Shown: positions 13,471-26,129, counted from the first letter of the stretch. The stretch: 64,000 nucleotides of DNA from Limonium bicolor (GCA_023374045.1 CM041779.1:930001-994000); one strand, 5' to 3'. Notes: generated from the sequence alone by a model not told the origin. Translations and numbers: made by a program.

Positions 13471-13710
13471 TTTCGGCGGTTCCTAGTAAGAACCGCCGAA
13501 AATGTCTATTTTTACCTCATTTTGAGCTGCGACAGCCGTTATTTTCGGCGGTTTTGTCGTTTGGAACCGCCGAAAAAGGTTGTTATTTTCGGCGGTTTTA
13601 TAACCGCCGAAAATTTGGAAAGGCCTTTTTCGGCGGTGTAATATTCGGCGGTTTAAAACCGCAGAAAAGGCCCAAAAGAACCGCCGAAAATGACTCTTTT
13701 TCTACTAGTG
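13471..13710. repeat. Right CACTA subterminal array and terminal repeat
   Basis: About nine copies of TTTTCGGCGG or its reverse, mostly as head-to-head pairs (13471-13503, 13542-13574, 13587-13614, 13628-13668, 13679-13690). They are followed by the terminal repeat ending CTACTAGTG at 13710. The three bases ATA just outside are the candidate 3-bp target duplication. Confidence 0.85.
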
Positions 13711-13747
13711 ATAATTTAATCACCATATTTAAGTTCGGGGTATTTCA
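13711..13747 (-). repeat. 37-bp stub of a TGAAATACCCC-type LTR
   Basis: The minus strand from 13747 reads TGAAATACCCCGAACTTAAA, matching the first bases of the LARD LTRs with substitutions. The CACTA right tip abuts it, so the CACTA appears to have landed just inside an older related LTR. Confidence 0.55.
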
Positions 13748-16700
13748 ACAATATACAAGTGAACATAGATATTAAGCCAATAAATCACATACATATAAAC
13801 ATGGATTTCGGGAGCTATCTGAATAAATCATGTACACATAAAAAAAGAATTTCAGAAGCTGTCTAAAGTGATATACACATGGAATGGAATTTTGAAAGTT
13901 ATCTAGGTAGCAAATTAGAGTTGTTCAAATCTAAAACTGTTAAAACTAACAAGATGAGTTCTATTGTATAGTTTGCTAACCAATTATTAATCTTATGCTA
14001 TTTATTATCTTTCAATAGTCAATCAAAGGTTGCAAGCAAGAGTATAATGAAAAAGTCATGGGATGAATTCACAAGAATGAAACATTATAAGACTACAAAC
14101 GAAAGTAAAAACAACAAACGAATTACAAAATGATACAAATACAAAAGAAAATTTTAAACATAAAGCTGCTATGGGGGGTCGTATCGACCCCGCCTCACTT
14201 GAGCTGATAGCATCAACAAGAAGTGAACCAACTGTTACACGTGTTGGAAGTGGAGACCCAAGTAGTCCAAGCCCAAAGTCCCATTCCTTAGTCTTAGAGT
14301 AGTTTCTCATTCCATGAGCATTAGGTACATGCCAAAGAACACAACCAAGAGAGGCAGGATACATCAGTCAAGAGAACAGAGGAAGGTTGGGATGTGTGCA
14401 ATAGGATCATACGGCAACCCCTCTCAATGGGAGGAAAGGGGGCAAGCTAATCATCTCCCACACCCCAACCGAGAACATAGAAAAGAGTTTCAAGCTACCA
14501 ACAAATGCTAAGGATTGTAAGATGAATCAAGCATTGGGGTTGCTACTCACATTAATTCATCATTTTAGATTACAACTCAACCAAAGTGTAGTATCAAAGA
14601 TAGGGGTTGTGAGTCATGTGGGATCATACCTAGAAGGGTTTATATCATTTCCCTCTAAGATGAAAATTTAATAAGGACCATCCAGCCAATGAGTGATTTA
14701 CGTACAATTTATAACATTTGGGTAACTATCACTTAGTTCATGTTCATATCTAAGCTCAAGGGACAAGGTATATGCTAGTCTCAAATCAATTTCCAAACTG
14801 ATATCAATGCGCAAGGGGAAATTAACCATCAGAACTGAATTGCATTTGAGAAAGGTTGAAATGATGAATTTCCCTTTTGAGAAGTGTCAAGCCCAAAGCG
14901 AATCAGCGACTCCGGTTTGCTTAGTGCAACGTCAAACTCCGGGTGAAACAAGTGCATCCCAAGTCTCATTCATTTTGATTGTACCTCGATCAAAACATGA
15001 GACCGAAGGTGATAAGATAGCCAAGTTGAATAATAGTACAAGTGGTAAGATAAAATTTGGTCCAGATCACAAGGGACAGCACACCCGTACCAGACCAAAT
15101 ATCAACAGCCAAAATAAGTGGTATTAACAAGTACGAGGGTCTAGCCCATATCAGAAGAATGAAAGTTGACAAGCATTACAATGAGTAATTTTTGTTTCAT
15201 GTTCACTTTGCTCAAGACAAAACAACAGATAAGGGCCTCAATTCCCTAAGGACAGAAATGGCTGAGAGCCGCCAGATATATGATCATAAACAACATGATT
15301 TATAGCACAAAACCAACGCGTATAGGTCAACAGTATAAAGTGCCGAAGTCGAGGGATGTGCAAACCGACAGAAGTTGAAGCCCACAATGGGGGAATGTCA
15401 CACCCAAGTATCCGATGCCCAAAGAAAAGAGCCAATCTCATAATCTGTGAGCTCATCCAAAAATCTTATAGTACCTCATCAAATAATGAGACCAAAACAA
15501 CAGATGGTGAGAAGTGGGTCTCGAAGAAATATGTATGAACCGACAAAATATTGAGACCTATGGAGGGGTGATGCTAAACCTAAGCATTAGTTAAACTTGT
15601 GAACCTGATTCCAAAACCCTACTGGTCTATCACCAAACATGTACCTCACCAGCCAAACAAAAAGTCCACATTGATGAGATAAATTAGGAGACAATCCAAC
15701 CATGATACACTCGAGATTGTTAGCTAAAAAGAAAACAAGCTGCCACTGTCTAAAGGACCAAACCAAATCGATTCACATGAAGTGGATACCAAATCAGAAG
15801 CGCCAAAAAATGCATCCGAATTCAACCTAATTAACCATACCCAAAAGTAAAACCGAAGGATCAATTCGCTTCTCAGCTTCCGATAAAGCCGGTCAGCCTA
15901 GACAAAAATTTGTTCATCTCAACAGCCGACAAGTCATCAAACAAAATTGGACTAAATCACAATTGTCGACTCAGAAGAACATCAATAGATTAAGCAAAAA
16001 ATTTCGGAATGTAGAGGTATGATGCGCAAAGGGGCAATAATACTACCTTGCAATCATTCAAGCAGACCTCCAAGATAAAATAGACGGGACCAACTCAATG
16101 TTCTAGGTTGAACAAGGGCGGAATATCTAGAGCGTTCGAAGAGTTTTCCCTCTGACCACTGGCGAAGGACGAACGAGAGAGGATGAAGGAGGGTTCAAGC
16201 CCAATCGAATTTTTTGAGATAAAGATTGAAGGGAGAACCGATGAGGAGAGACGACCGAGAGTGAAGCAAGGGTGGATCCAAATTTTTTTTGTTTGTTTTC
16301 TTGAGAGGAAAGAATGAAGGGAGGTGGTGGCAATCACTAGTAGAAGAAACAACAGTTTGGTTTGAAAATTCATCGAGAATTAAGAGAGTGATTGAGAGAG
16401 GAGTTAGGTGGCTGTCGAGAGAGATGAAGAGAGGCCAGCGTCTGTATATTCATGTTCGCCAGCCTGGGAAGTAAAATTATCGTCGGTGAGAAGAACGGTG
16501 AGCCGGTGAGAAGAACTGAGAGCACAGAGCTAGTGTGTTATTGTTGCCAGTATGAGATGCAAATAACCGTGAAGAAAATTGTTCGACAGTTTGGATGATG
16601 AAAATGGAGGTGCAGAGCAAGTTTGTTGGTCGACAATTTTTTTGGGTTACAAAATTGACTGTCGTGAAGAATGTAGTGGTGGAAGTGGGTTTTTACGAAG

Positions 16701-17634
16701 AGGGAGATAGGGTTTTTACGAAGAGAGAAAATGAGAGGGAGGGGAAACTGGCTGGGCCTTGAATACGGCGTGTGGAAGATGAGGGGGTGAGATTTCATGC
16801 TCCCGATTCGAAGTTGTTGGGTGATTGAACAAAAATGGCCGAAATGTAGGGCTGTTCTTTTTTTGGACTTGGAGATTTCGAGGCCTTTGTGGAAGGTGAG
16901 ATGTGGGTGAATGGAGTGTGTTTTCTGGAGTTTCAAATGCAAAATGAAGGCTGAGTTTTATAGGGGAGGACCGAGGGTGAAGTTGGTGGCAAGGATTTCT
17001 AAGGTTTTTTGAGATCAAGAGGGATGGAGGCGGACGAAGATGAAAATAAACCGAGAAGAAGATGAATGTCGAGAAGAAGGTGCAGGTGTCGGCTACTTGT
17101 TGGGAATGGTGTGAATGTCCTCCTCCCTAGGGTTCTGTGTTATTAGTCTATTTATAGTGCAAAAGGACAAGGCTAGTTAAAAACAAGGTCCAAAAGAGAT
17201 AAAAAAATGCAACTACCATGACTTGAACTTGAGACCTCTTACATGGGAGAACTTATTACTACTACTAAACTACAATTACTATCTTGTTATAATTTTGCAA
17301 CTTTTTAAATATAAGCAGGTTTGATAGATGAAAATGAAATAATTTGTTAGAAAAATTATGATCGCTTGAATGAGGTAGAAACTATAAAAGAATTTCGTTA
17401 AAATGAAACTAAAACAAAAGAATTAGTATGAAAATGGTATTTTTGAAATCGGTTTATTTTGTAAATTCATTTTTTTGAAAGATTGTGTTTTGTGGAATGC
17501 TTTGAAAAAATTATAGAATGATGGTTTCGTTTTCACACATTAATACATTTTGAAAAAAGAAAGGCGATGACCCCTCTTATTTTATTTATTATTTCAGAAT
17601 TTGCTTTATGGGGTGAGAATTTTTGGTGTCTACA
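13748..17634 (-). mobile_element. Putative long LTR / LTR-element remnant
   Basis: The minus strand from 17634 starts TGTAGACACCAAAAATTCTC, a typical plant gypsy LTR start (common in the Tat/Ogre/Retand group). A TATA box and CT-rich leader follow. Further left (13750-16100) is non-coding sequence on which I see no gag or pol. A stretch at 14180-14364 (minus; contains YPASLGCVLWHVPNAHG) looks protein-like but I do not recognise it. I could not find the other LTR end or a primer site, so the extent is uncertain. Confidence 0.4.
17148..17157 (-). promoter_or_regulatory. Candidate LTR TATA box
   Basis: The minus strand reads CTATAAATAG, about 480 bases from the presumed LTR start at 17634, followed downstream by a CT-rich leader-like stretch. 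This fits a U3/R promoter; transcription would start near 17120. Confidence 0.45.
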
Positions 17635-17879
17635 CCATCCCTACATGTAGCTCCATTTTACTTCCGTTTCTATGATAATCTTTGTCTAGTAGTTCTAACC
17701 GTTTTCTATTGATCTACTGGTAGTATGGCTGAATTTTTTTGGTGATTTCTTTCTCTTCCCTCTCCTCCCCTACTCCTCTAAGATTCTCTGTCTTATGTCT
17801 TTTGTCAAAATAATTTTTCTGCATGTTCATCTTTTGTTAGTTATAGTCTATTAGTAAGTAGTGAATGTTCTTCCCGAAG
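17635..17879. other. Unassigned spacer
   Basis: T-rich sequence between two LTR edges. No frame, primer site or polypurine tract seen. Confidence 0.4.
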
Positions 17880-20005
17880 TGTAACGACCCCAACACTGGC
17901 CTAGGAGTTAGGGACATCACATGTCGCATATTACTACCTAATAATGTAAGGCTCTAAACTAACGTTCGCAATAAAGGCCCAAAGTAATACTTATATATAA
18001 AGTATAATCAAAGAATGACGAGGTAATCCTAACGTCAATACGAAATTCTCGAATCATAAGTTAGAAACCAGAAATAAAATATCATGGCCCGAAGGCTACA
18101 AATGGCTAAAACGTGAATGTATCTACAAAATGTATGAGCTACAAGCTAAGCTCTAGAGAGTCAAAGAAAGTGATCCTCGCTGATCATTCTGCAATGTTAG
18201 TAATGTAGGGGAGTGAGCACACAACTATGCCCAGTAGATGACTAACTTCATCAACCAGCATGCTCAAAACATTTGAAGATAATCTTATAAATCAGGAGTT
18301 AAACAGAAAGGAAAGAAAATATCTCCCAAAGCAAACATCAGATGCAGAAGCCTAACTTGTTGGGACCAAAACAGAATCCAGAGCAAAGCGGAATCACAAA
18401 TAGAGCGGGACACTAGATATCAAAGCATAAAGAAAGAACAGATACAATCCGTGAACAAACGAGGAAACCTCACTCGTAAACAGAACGGGGGAGACACCCG
18501 TGGAAATTAACAGAAGGACGTCCTATGCAGCGCGCTACGGGATAGCTAGACCCAGCCATCCACGACTCAGACACAGAGATAACTAGGTCCCAAAACAGAA
18601 GCTTAAAGCATAATAAGCATAAGTGCATAATTAGAACCAAAAAGTGATTACAAAGCATAATCATCCTTAGGGGAATACAACCCCGCAAACAGAAGTCAAA
18701 ACGGAGTTCAAACGAGCAATCTTTGGCAAAACAGATGGTATGTCCGAACATGTGTCCGAACATTGTGTCTGAATATGTGTCCGAACGTCAATGTTCGGAC
18801 ACAAGTCAAGACTCAGAAGACACAGAAATCCACATGTCCAAACATGTATCCGAACATCAATGTTCGGACACATGCCGAGAGTTGGAAACTAGAGATGTCC
18901 AGACATCGAAGTTCGAACAAGTTCTGAAAAGAAATACGTGGTGAAGTCTGAACTTGTGTCCGAACATCATTGTTCGGACACAAGTCAAACTAAAATTAGG
19001 AGAAAAGCAGAAGGGGTGTCCGAACTTGTGTCCGGGCATATAAGTTCGGACACAGCCCGAGACTTATATGCCAAACTCGTCCTCGCACCCCGTCCGAACT
19101 TACATATTCAAACAGAAGTTCAGACACATTTAAAAACACAGAATTATAGAGGCAAAACAGGTATGTCCGTTCGGCCGCGTCAAAAATAAGAAGTTCCAGA
19201 ACAAAACAGACATGAACAGAGGTATCACAAATCACCAAATTACAACAAAAAACTCAGTATTTGCAGAAAAATAACCTTGGAGGTTTTAGCCAAATGAAAC
19301 CAGATTGAATCAGGTAGAATCCAGCACAAACACAGAGTAATTTAACCAACTTAAACCCTAGATTATAAACTACCCAAGGGTGAACACACTAATCGAATCC
19401 ATTAACCACCTACCTCGATTAATTAGCAGAAATGTTCCCAAGTCTGAAGTAGAAACCAGCCAATGAACGGAATCCAGCCAACGAACGGAATCCGGAATGT
19501 AGACTGTAGTTACTGAATTACCATAAATGTAGAGACGCACCCCAAAATCAGGAACTTACCAAAATTCCCCAAATTAGGAACCGCAACAGCGTAAATATAT
19601 TACTCACCTAATTTTGACAACCGAGATCGTTGTAGAGACCAACAGAGGGGGACCGACAGAGAACGCGGGGAAACCAACACTGATTCACAATCAGATTGTT
19701 AAGTAACAATTTAGAACGGAGAAAGTTCTCAGAAATTACAGAATTGAAGGGAAGTAGGCTGAATGCTATACCTTAAACTGAACAGGAATTCACAACGAAG
19801 AGAAATCCACAATAGCAATTCAGTTGCGGAATCCAAAGACAACAACACTCAGCAAATCGAGAAGGAGCAAAGCGCTTGAGAGAGAGAAAAGAGAGAAGAG
19901 CGTGCTGACAATTTTGGTAAGCGGAGCGCTAATGAGATCGTGATAGAGGAAGTGGGATGATAAAGGAATTAAAGTACTGATTTAAATCACTTACCAATAA
20001 TTAGA
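17880..20005 (-). repeat. Truncated LTR of a third gypsy-like family
   Basis: The left edge begins TGTAACGACCCCAACACTGG, so the minus-strand LTR ends GGGGTCGTTACA, like the GGGGTGTTACA end of the LARDs. Read on the minus strand it has a CT-rich leader (19850-19900), a palindromic motif array (18735-19170) and then the end, the same order as in the LARD LTRs. By comparison roughly 0.8 kb at its 5' end is missing; the sequence changes to copia gag at about 20010 without an LTR edge, suggesting a deletion junction. Confidence 0.55.
18735..19170. repeat. GTCCGAACA palindrome array
   Basis: At least five imperfect palindromes of the form GTCCGAAC(A/T)T-N-A(A/T)GTTCGGAC lie in 440 bases, for example near 18779-18801, 18848-18871, 18957-18982 and 19017-19052. 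Stems are 8-11 bp with 2-4 base loops. They resemble clustered dyad binding sites in an LTR control region; the binding protein is unknown. Confidence 0.7.
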
Positions 20006-20012
20006 AGAGGAA

Positions 20013-20859
20013 ATGAAAATGACTCCCTCGTCCCTCTCTTTAAATGCCACAAAAGCAAATGGTGGAAATAGAGACATAAACAAGAATAACTCTGTAAGAG
20101 GTAGATATGGAAGGGGCCGTGGTAGTAATTCAGGAAAAGGAAATGGTGGGAGAGGATCCACTTATTTCAGTTGCCAACCAGACAATAAACCTAGTTGTCA
20201 GATTTGCCTGAAAAAGGGGCATGTGGCAGCTGCTTGCTATTACCGCTTTAATCAAACCTATCAGGTTAACCCTCTTACCTCATTTGCTACTAATTCTATT
20301 GGAAGGTTTACTGCCTCTGAGTAGATGCCTAACATAGTAACCACTCACAACTTTCTGGGGATTTCTCTTGGTTGAACGTAGGGTAAAATGACTATCTAGG
20401 CAGTGACACAAGCAGTTTAAGAGATGATTCCTCTCTGTCTATATCTCACCAAGGATCATGTTCTCTTTCTTATCCCTCTGATGATTTTCAATTGTCCACA
20501 ATATACCATACACCAGATCCAAACAAACATCTCATCTCTGTTAGTCAGTTTTGTACAGACAATGGAGTTTATTTTGAATTCTATGCCACTTATTTCTTGT
20601 TAAAGGATCTTCAAACAAGGGAGACACTTCTTCAAGGGTTGGTTAGAGATGGAGTTTATCATCCCCCTCCCCAAAACACATCAGTTGCGAATCTGCTAAG
20701 CTACTTCATGGCACCAAAACCTTCTATGATGTCTGACACCAACGCCTAGGGCATCCTTTTAGAATTATTACTACTAGAATGTTACAAGAGAATAAATTGT
20801 CTGTTGATGTAACATGGCAGAGGGAATTTTGTAATGCTTGTGGTGTTGGAAAACAACAT
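20013..20859 (+). pseudogene. Ty1/copia polyprotein, gag to integrase zinc finger
   Basis: The frame opening at 20013 has a Gly/Arg-rich tail and the gag zinc knuckle CQICLKKGHVAAAC (C-x2-C-x4-H-x4-C), stopping at 20324. After stops, the frame at 20492-20749 reads KHLISVSQFCTDNGVYFEF and LLQGLVRDGVYH, the gag-pre-integrase segment. The frame then gives HPFRIITTRML and FCNACGVGKQH, the start of the HHCC integrase zinc finger. At 20860 it is broken by LARD sequence. The protease region (20330-20490) is degraded. The downstream half of the same element resumes at 35356. Confidence 0.85.
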
Positions 20860-21652
20860 GATCAAGGGAAGCCGAACACAAATTGGGGTGGAAGGATAGT
20901 TCAACACTGATGCTGATCACATCAGGGTTGGATGACTCTTGAAACTCCCTATAAGTGGTCACAAATAACCACGCTAAGAAAAGAAGCAAAGAGCTTAAGT
21001 TGGACTTGGAGTTGTGTGTGTTTTCAAAAGGATTTTCAGTTGGTATTTATAAAACATTGATAGATACTTTACATAATTAAAGTTCTCTTACTTAACCTCA
21101 CAAGGAAATTTTAAATTTAAGTGATTGTTTTGATCTCCCAAAGGCACGGGGACGGAAGGTGTCCATCGCGACCGGGTTCTGCGGGATCACAGTGTATACC
21201 AAAGATATTTTTGATTGCAATACATGCTATGACATATTGTTTGGTATGTGTGATAAATGTTATTTTGACTTTGATCTCCTAAAGTGTATGCTATTGAGAC
21301 CTATGAGTCTAAATGTGTTGTGTTACATAGACCTAGGTGTCTGAAGACTGTTATGTTATGGAGACCTATGTGTCCAAATGTTGTGATGTTACCCGAGACC
21401 AGTGAGTCCAAGGGGTTGTTATGTAGGTGTAAGTGTTGTTAAGATACCCAGACCAAAGAGTCCGAGGTTATCATGTGGATATGTTATGTTATGTGTGGAT
21501 GTGAATGTGTTGCCCGGACCATTAAGTCCGAGGTTGTGATGTAAAGTGTGTTTGGTTATGGAAGTTTATTTCCAAGTGATTCCTGTGTTCAAATCTAATG
21601 ATGTGTGGAAAGTGTGAACTTCGAGGACGAAGTTCTTTTAAGGGGGGTAGAT
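20860..21652 (+). mobile_element. LARD internal 3' fragment upstream of first LTR
   Basis: Almost identical to 30070-30859, the last 0.8 kb of the complete LARD internal region, including the polypurine tract. It is not preceded by an LTR, so an outer element lost its 5' LTR and most of its internal region. This proves at least two LARD units stood in tandem here, sharing the LTR at 21653. Confidence 0.85.
21637..21652 (+). other. Polypurine tract
   Basis: TTTTAAGGGGGGTAGAT directly precedes the LTR start at 21653. The preceding bases (near 21620) encode NFEDEVLLRG, resembling the tail of gypsy polyproteins. Confidence 0.75.
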
Positions 21653-24600
21653 TGAAATACCCCAAACCTTGATATGTGGTTTAAATATCAAACTATGGTA
21701 TGTAAAGGCTAAAAAGTGCCTTAGTAACATCAGTGAACAATTTAGACCATAGTAAATGCAATAAAGCATTAAGACACAGTTTGAGCAAAAACATGCTCTA
21801 AGCTATGAGTGAACTTGGTTAGGACCCAAAGAGCCTACCAAGACTTAATAATATTCAATTATGATTTAATAAGGCTAAATAAGTCCTTAGGAAACCTTGG
21901 TGGGCAGTTAAACCAAATAAAACACAAGAAAATACCTTAAAGTCAATATGAGCAAAAATGTGCTCTAAGCTTGGGATGAATTGTATAAGACCTAATGGTC
22001 ATACCTATACCTTATATGTTAATGAACATATTAAATCAATTACTAAAGAAAACCAAGCTTGAAAACAAGTTAAAACACAAATGTGCTTTAAGGAGTCTTA
22101 AAGCACGTTTTTGAAAAATTGTCTTGTAAATGAGTTTGAGTGGCTAAATGTCCATCATTACTCTTAAATATACATGTGTACTATATAGTATCACATTTGG
22201 AAGTCTATATCAATGGGAAATCAAAAATTTCACTTCATGTGCCTTGTTTGTGAATAGTGATTTTTATAAGCTAGTTTGTAACATATAATGTTATAAGTAA
22301 TTAAATTGACCAACAAAGATAATACCCTTATTAATAAAGGGGGCCGGTTTTTAAGGTGTGGTGACTCACCACTCACTTGTTAACTTGTTAAAGAAATAAA
22401 GATGACTAATATAGTTACTATTTGCTTTTTAAGTAAAAATCTTCTAAAAAGCAAAACTTATCTCATTCTCTCATTCCTTTCTTCATTTCACACGGCTCCA
22501 CTCTTCAACCTCTCTTCTTGCTGTTCTCTCACGTTCATACCACCACCATGGAAGTCCACCTTGAAACTCTTGTAAAACCTAGCTCACTTAACCAAATCAA
22601 AAACAAACACCACCATTCTCTTCCTCTCAAGTCATTCCTATCTTCTCAAAATTTCAAGATCACCATTTCGGTGCCATGGAGTTCCACATTGATGGAGCTT
22701 GAGCTTGTCTTTCCAATATTATTGATCTCCTTTGCTCCTAGGTAAGGAATCTCAAAGAAAAATCAAGTTTCCTCCAGTTTTGTGTGTGACCGAAAATATT
22801 CATTGATGGAGCTCCTTGTGTTGCTTTGTTCTAGCTCCATTGAATCTTTCAAGGACTAGGTGGAGTCCTCTCTTCATAGATATTCAAACCCTTCAAAGAT
22901 TAAGGTTAAAAAACTACATAATGTTTTGAAATAATGTAAACCTAGGGTTTACAATGAGATGGAGCTTAAAGCTTGAATACTCATATGTTGTTTGTATAAT
23001 GTTTAGTAGTTGGCAAGGAACCAAATGCCTTACCGGTTTTTGTAAGGAAACAAGAAAGAAATTTGGGAGGAAAAGAGGTAAATATGCTATCTTAATGTGG
23101 TTTAATGCCTTAGGAGAAATAAGTTATAATGCTTGTTAAAACTACCTAAAGAGCAAATGGTGAATGACCTAGTAAAGTGTTCTCAAGGAGACTAGTAAAA
23201 GAACATATGTATTGGTGTATGTATTTGCAGGTCAAAGGCATTACTTATGTGGGAAATTCAGTGTTTAAGGTTATGCAATTTAAGGGCCTAAGAGCCATGT
23301 TATTTAAGGGCCTAAGTGCCAAGCAATTTAAGTTATGCACTATATTGTGATGTAGTGCTAAATGTGTGAAGTTTGTGTATAAAATGTGTTTGATGGATTT
23401 TAGGTGTTTTGAATGAAATAAGGTAAAAACCTAAGTGTTTGGATGTGAGTATATACAAGAGAAGCTATGGCCAAATTTGGGAAATGTGTAAGAAGTTCTA
23501 AGTGTTTTAAGTGAGTTTTGGTGAACTAGGAAGTGTTAAAGGTGAATAAATGTTACTTGAGAAGAAAACATGTATTAAGGTGATTTAGAGTGATGCAAGG
23601 ATTTAGGTGTTATCTTGGAAGTTCTAGGAATTCAATGTGTGTTTTGAGGATGTATTTAAGTCTTGGAGGAGTTTGTTTAAGGTTTAGGTAATGTTGATGT
23701 CCAAGGAATAAGTGATGATTAGGTAACATGTGAAAAAGGAGATTTAGTTAGTAAGAAAAGAAGTTTGAGAGATGATGTTAAGGTGTAGAGGAAACACCTT
23801 GGTGTAGTGGTCATTATTGGTGAACTACCACTTATAAATCATAAAAGGAGAAAACATCCCAAGTGCTAGGAACTTTGTAAGAAGTTTGTGAATGATAAAA
23901 TGGTTTTGGTGAGTGATTTAAAGAGTTTAGCACATGGATAAAGGTGTGTTGAAGTGCCCAAATGAGGTTAGGGTATAACTAGGATATATGGGGTGAAGTT
24001 TGGAGTTGAATGTAAAAAGGAAAACAAAGATCTGGGGCAGACCGGACTTGCGACCGGACTTGCAAGTTCGGTCGGGCCCAGTTTACCCTGTGGGAATTAG
24101 TTTCTGGAATGGAGGGCCGGACATGGGACCGGACTTACAAGGTCGGTCGGAGTAGAAAATTTTGACGGAAATGTGTTCTGGAATCGACGGACTTGGGGTA
24201 AGTTCCGGTCGGACCAAACACATGGTTTAAGGTTATGAAATGATATGTAATGATGGGTTGATAGGTAATGATGTATAGGGTTTTAAGGACATGTTAGGTG
24301 AGTTTTAAATGGCAATTAAGTGGGTGAAAAGTTGTATCAAAATGTAAAAGTAAAACAAGTAAAATGTAAAGTTAGTAACTAAGTTAACGGGGAAAGTTAA
24401 GCATTAGACATTAAATAATCAAGCAAACCCGATGTTCATAAAAACACACGTGATGTTAACAGTGTTCGAGAATCGCTCGAGGAACATAAGTGGACGTGGT
24501 AAAGTGGACTCCGGTGACAGGTATGGTTTTCTTGCAACCTGTGTCCTACCGGATTACACCGGCTTGTATGCCAATGTGTTTTCTGTATGTTTGCCACGTT

Positions 24601-26112
24601 ATGAGATAAATCATGAAACGAGTTTACAGTCGTTATTGTTATTGTATGTTTTCGTGCCGATACCGGTAACCTCGAATGCGCTTGAAGGGCTAGTTAACCA
24701 CTATTAGGTAAACGTAGGAGAACGGTATCCGGTAACAACGTTTCCGACTTAAGGAACGTTCTAACACACAGCTATGCGTGAGTTGGTTATGTGATGTTTG
24801 TGTGTGATGTTTGTTGTGAATGTATGACTCTCTCTTCCCTTGTGTATGACTAACAAGACTTAACCCAATGTTTGTGATTGTTTAATAAAGTTCAAAGTTG
24901 AACTTCTAACAAGTGCTAACGGGGGAGTGAGGAGTCCGGTCTGTTCCGGCCACGCGTGTGAGTATGGGGGTCGTTGTCATAGCAGGTTCGATCCTCTCCG
25001 TATGTTATGGCTGTTTTCCAATTTGGTTCCCAACCTTCCCTTTAGCTTAACCAAGGCTATTACTGACTCACGTCGGGCCACAGGGGCATACTATTGTTAT
25101 GTTTGTTTCGGTGTGCTTGGATCACTATATCCGAGACACCTTGTGTTAAGTTAACCGTTCATTTAACAAGACGGTAACGAGTTATGTAACGAGCTTATCA
25201 TGAGACTGGCAACATTCTCTAGGCTCACCAGTGTATTAACAATGTTTGGGTCGGTTCCTAAGAGGACCATTCCCGTTATGTTATGTATCTTTGTTGTGAT
25301 GCCATATCTATTGCGGTGTTATGTTGTGCACGTGGAAACGTGCAAGGTGTTGTTAAGTGTTGTTATGTAGTGTATGTTATATGTTGTAAAATGTGGAGTG
25401 TGTGGATCATGGATATGAATCCCAGTTTGAGAAAAGAGGCGTCTAAGGTTAACCCGATTTAAGGGTAAGTGTCTTGTTAAGGAAGTAGCTCCATTAGAGG
25501 AGGAACACTCTAGGGATATTGCATACCTTGAGTGACTTATTAAGTAAGGATGTATTATCCGATGTTGAGCCCATTGAGGCGAAATGTTAAGTGTGTTGTG
25601 TTTACTGTTACATGCATGATTTAAATATAATCAACCGCATGCTAAGAGACAATTAGTTGTGCGTGGCCCGGTAGCATGTGGGCTGGGGATTACCATACCA
25701 GCAAAGGTGTTGAGCCCCTTAGGGGCCACCCTTTCTCTTCTTTTCCTATTTCAGGTACACAGAGAGCTGGAAGCCGTCCGAGAGTAGGACGGGGTAGACA
25801 TTATACATGGGTAAACATTTAAGTGTATATACACAGTAGGTGTAGTAAGACCGAAATTGTTGTCGGCATCAGTTTATAAATACTCGGTATAGTTGGAAGG
25901 TGTACGTTGTTGTTGTTGTTAATGGAAAGGGATAGTAATGTGTAGTCGCTCGGGAATTTATCCCATCAGACCGGTACAATGTATGTGTATTAGCCTTGTT
26001 AGCCACGTGGGTGGCTAACGGCGTGTAACACCAACGAGTTAAGTAATGTGATGAGTGTTTTTTTCCGCTGCAGTTTATTGTAAGTGTGTTAATGTTGGAT
26101 GGGGTGTTTACA
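21653..26112 (+). repeat. LARD LTR, first copy (4.46 kb)
   Basis: Starts TGAAATACCCCAAACC and ends TGGGGTGTTTACA. It is followed after five bases by the primer site and is near-identical to 30860-35355. CT-rich leader-like sequence lies at 22440-22560 and a possible splice donor CTAGGTAAGG near 22739. Differences from the second copy are mainly 1-5 base indels. Confidence 0.9.
24038..24215. repeat. ACCGGACTT/AAGTTCGGT motif cluster
   Basis: Clustered ACCGGACTT and its reverse, forming inverted pairs such as GGACTTGCAAGTTCGGTC. It corresponds to 33274-33460, where one extra motif unit is present. Confidence 0.65.
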
Positions 26113-26117
26113 AAAAG

Positions 26118-26129
26118 TGGTATCAGAGC
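26118..26129 (+). other. tRNA-Met primer-binding site
   Basis: TGGTATCAGAGC, the standard plant LTR-element primer site complementary to initiator-methionine tRNA, five bases after the LTR end. The bases that follow (GAAGTATCGCTCTGA) allow a small hairpin with AGAGC. Confidence 0.9.

Larger units (their letters stand above)
8650..13710 (+). mobile_element. CACTA (En/Spm) DNA transposon, left tip lost
   Basis: The right end reads TCTACTAGTG, so the terminal inverted repeat begins CACTAGTAGAAAAAG. Just inside both ends lie arrays of TTTTCGGCGGTT in both orientations, the expected layout of CACTA subterminal transposase-binding repeats. Inside are a TNP2-type C-terminal remnant and a second spliced gene with TNPA-like and ULP1-like parts, both on the plus strand in the usual order. 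The left CACTAG tip is missing because the LARD LTR at 8649 inserted into the subterminal array. Most of the TNP2 catalytic region is also gone, so the copy is non-autonomous. Confidence 0.88.

Noticed and set aside
8650..13710. Host SUMO protease gene
   Set aside because: The ULP1-like domain lies between CACTA subterminal arrays and next to TNP2 and TNPA-like sequence, so it is element-encoded.
14056..14364. Minus-strand frame resembling a host gene exon
   Set aside because: The N-terminal half looks protein-like (YPASLGCVLWHVPNAHG), but there is no matching neighbour exon, splice pattern or family I can name; left inside the LTR remnant.
18735..19170. CRISPR-like or satellite array
   Set aside because: Units are irregular palindromes with variable spacing in a plant LTR; no constant repeat-spacer structure.
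21159..21344. 61-codon frame present twice (also 30368-30553)
   Set aside because: The identity comes from the repeated LARD 3' internal region, not from protein constraint; no recognised family.
24927..25154. 75-codon frame repeated in both LTRs (also 34173-34400) and reversed near 5093-5311
   Set aside because: LTR sequence; the frame is not kept equally in the third LTR and has no known motif.
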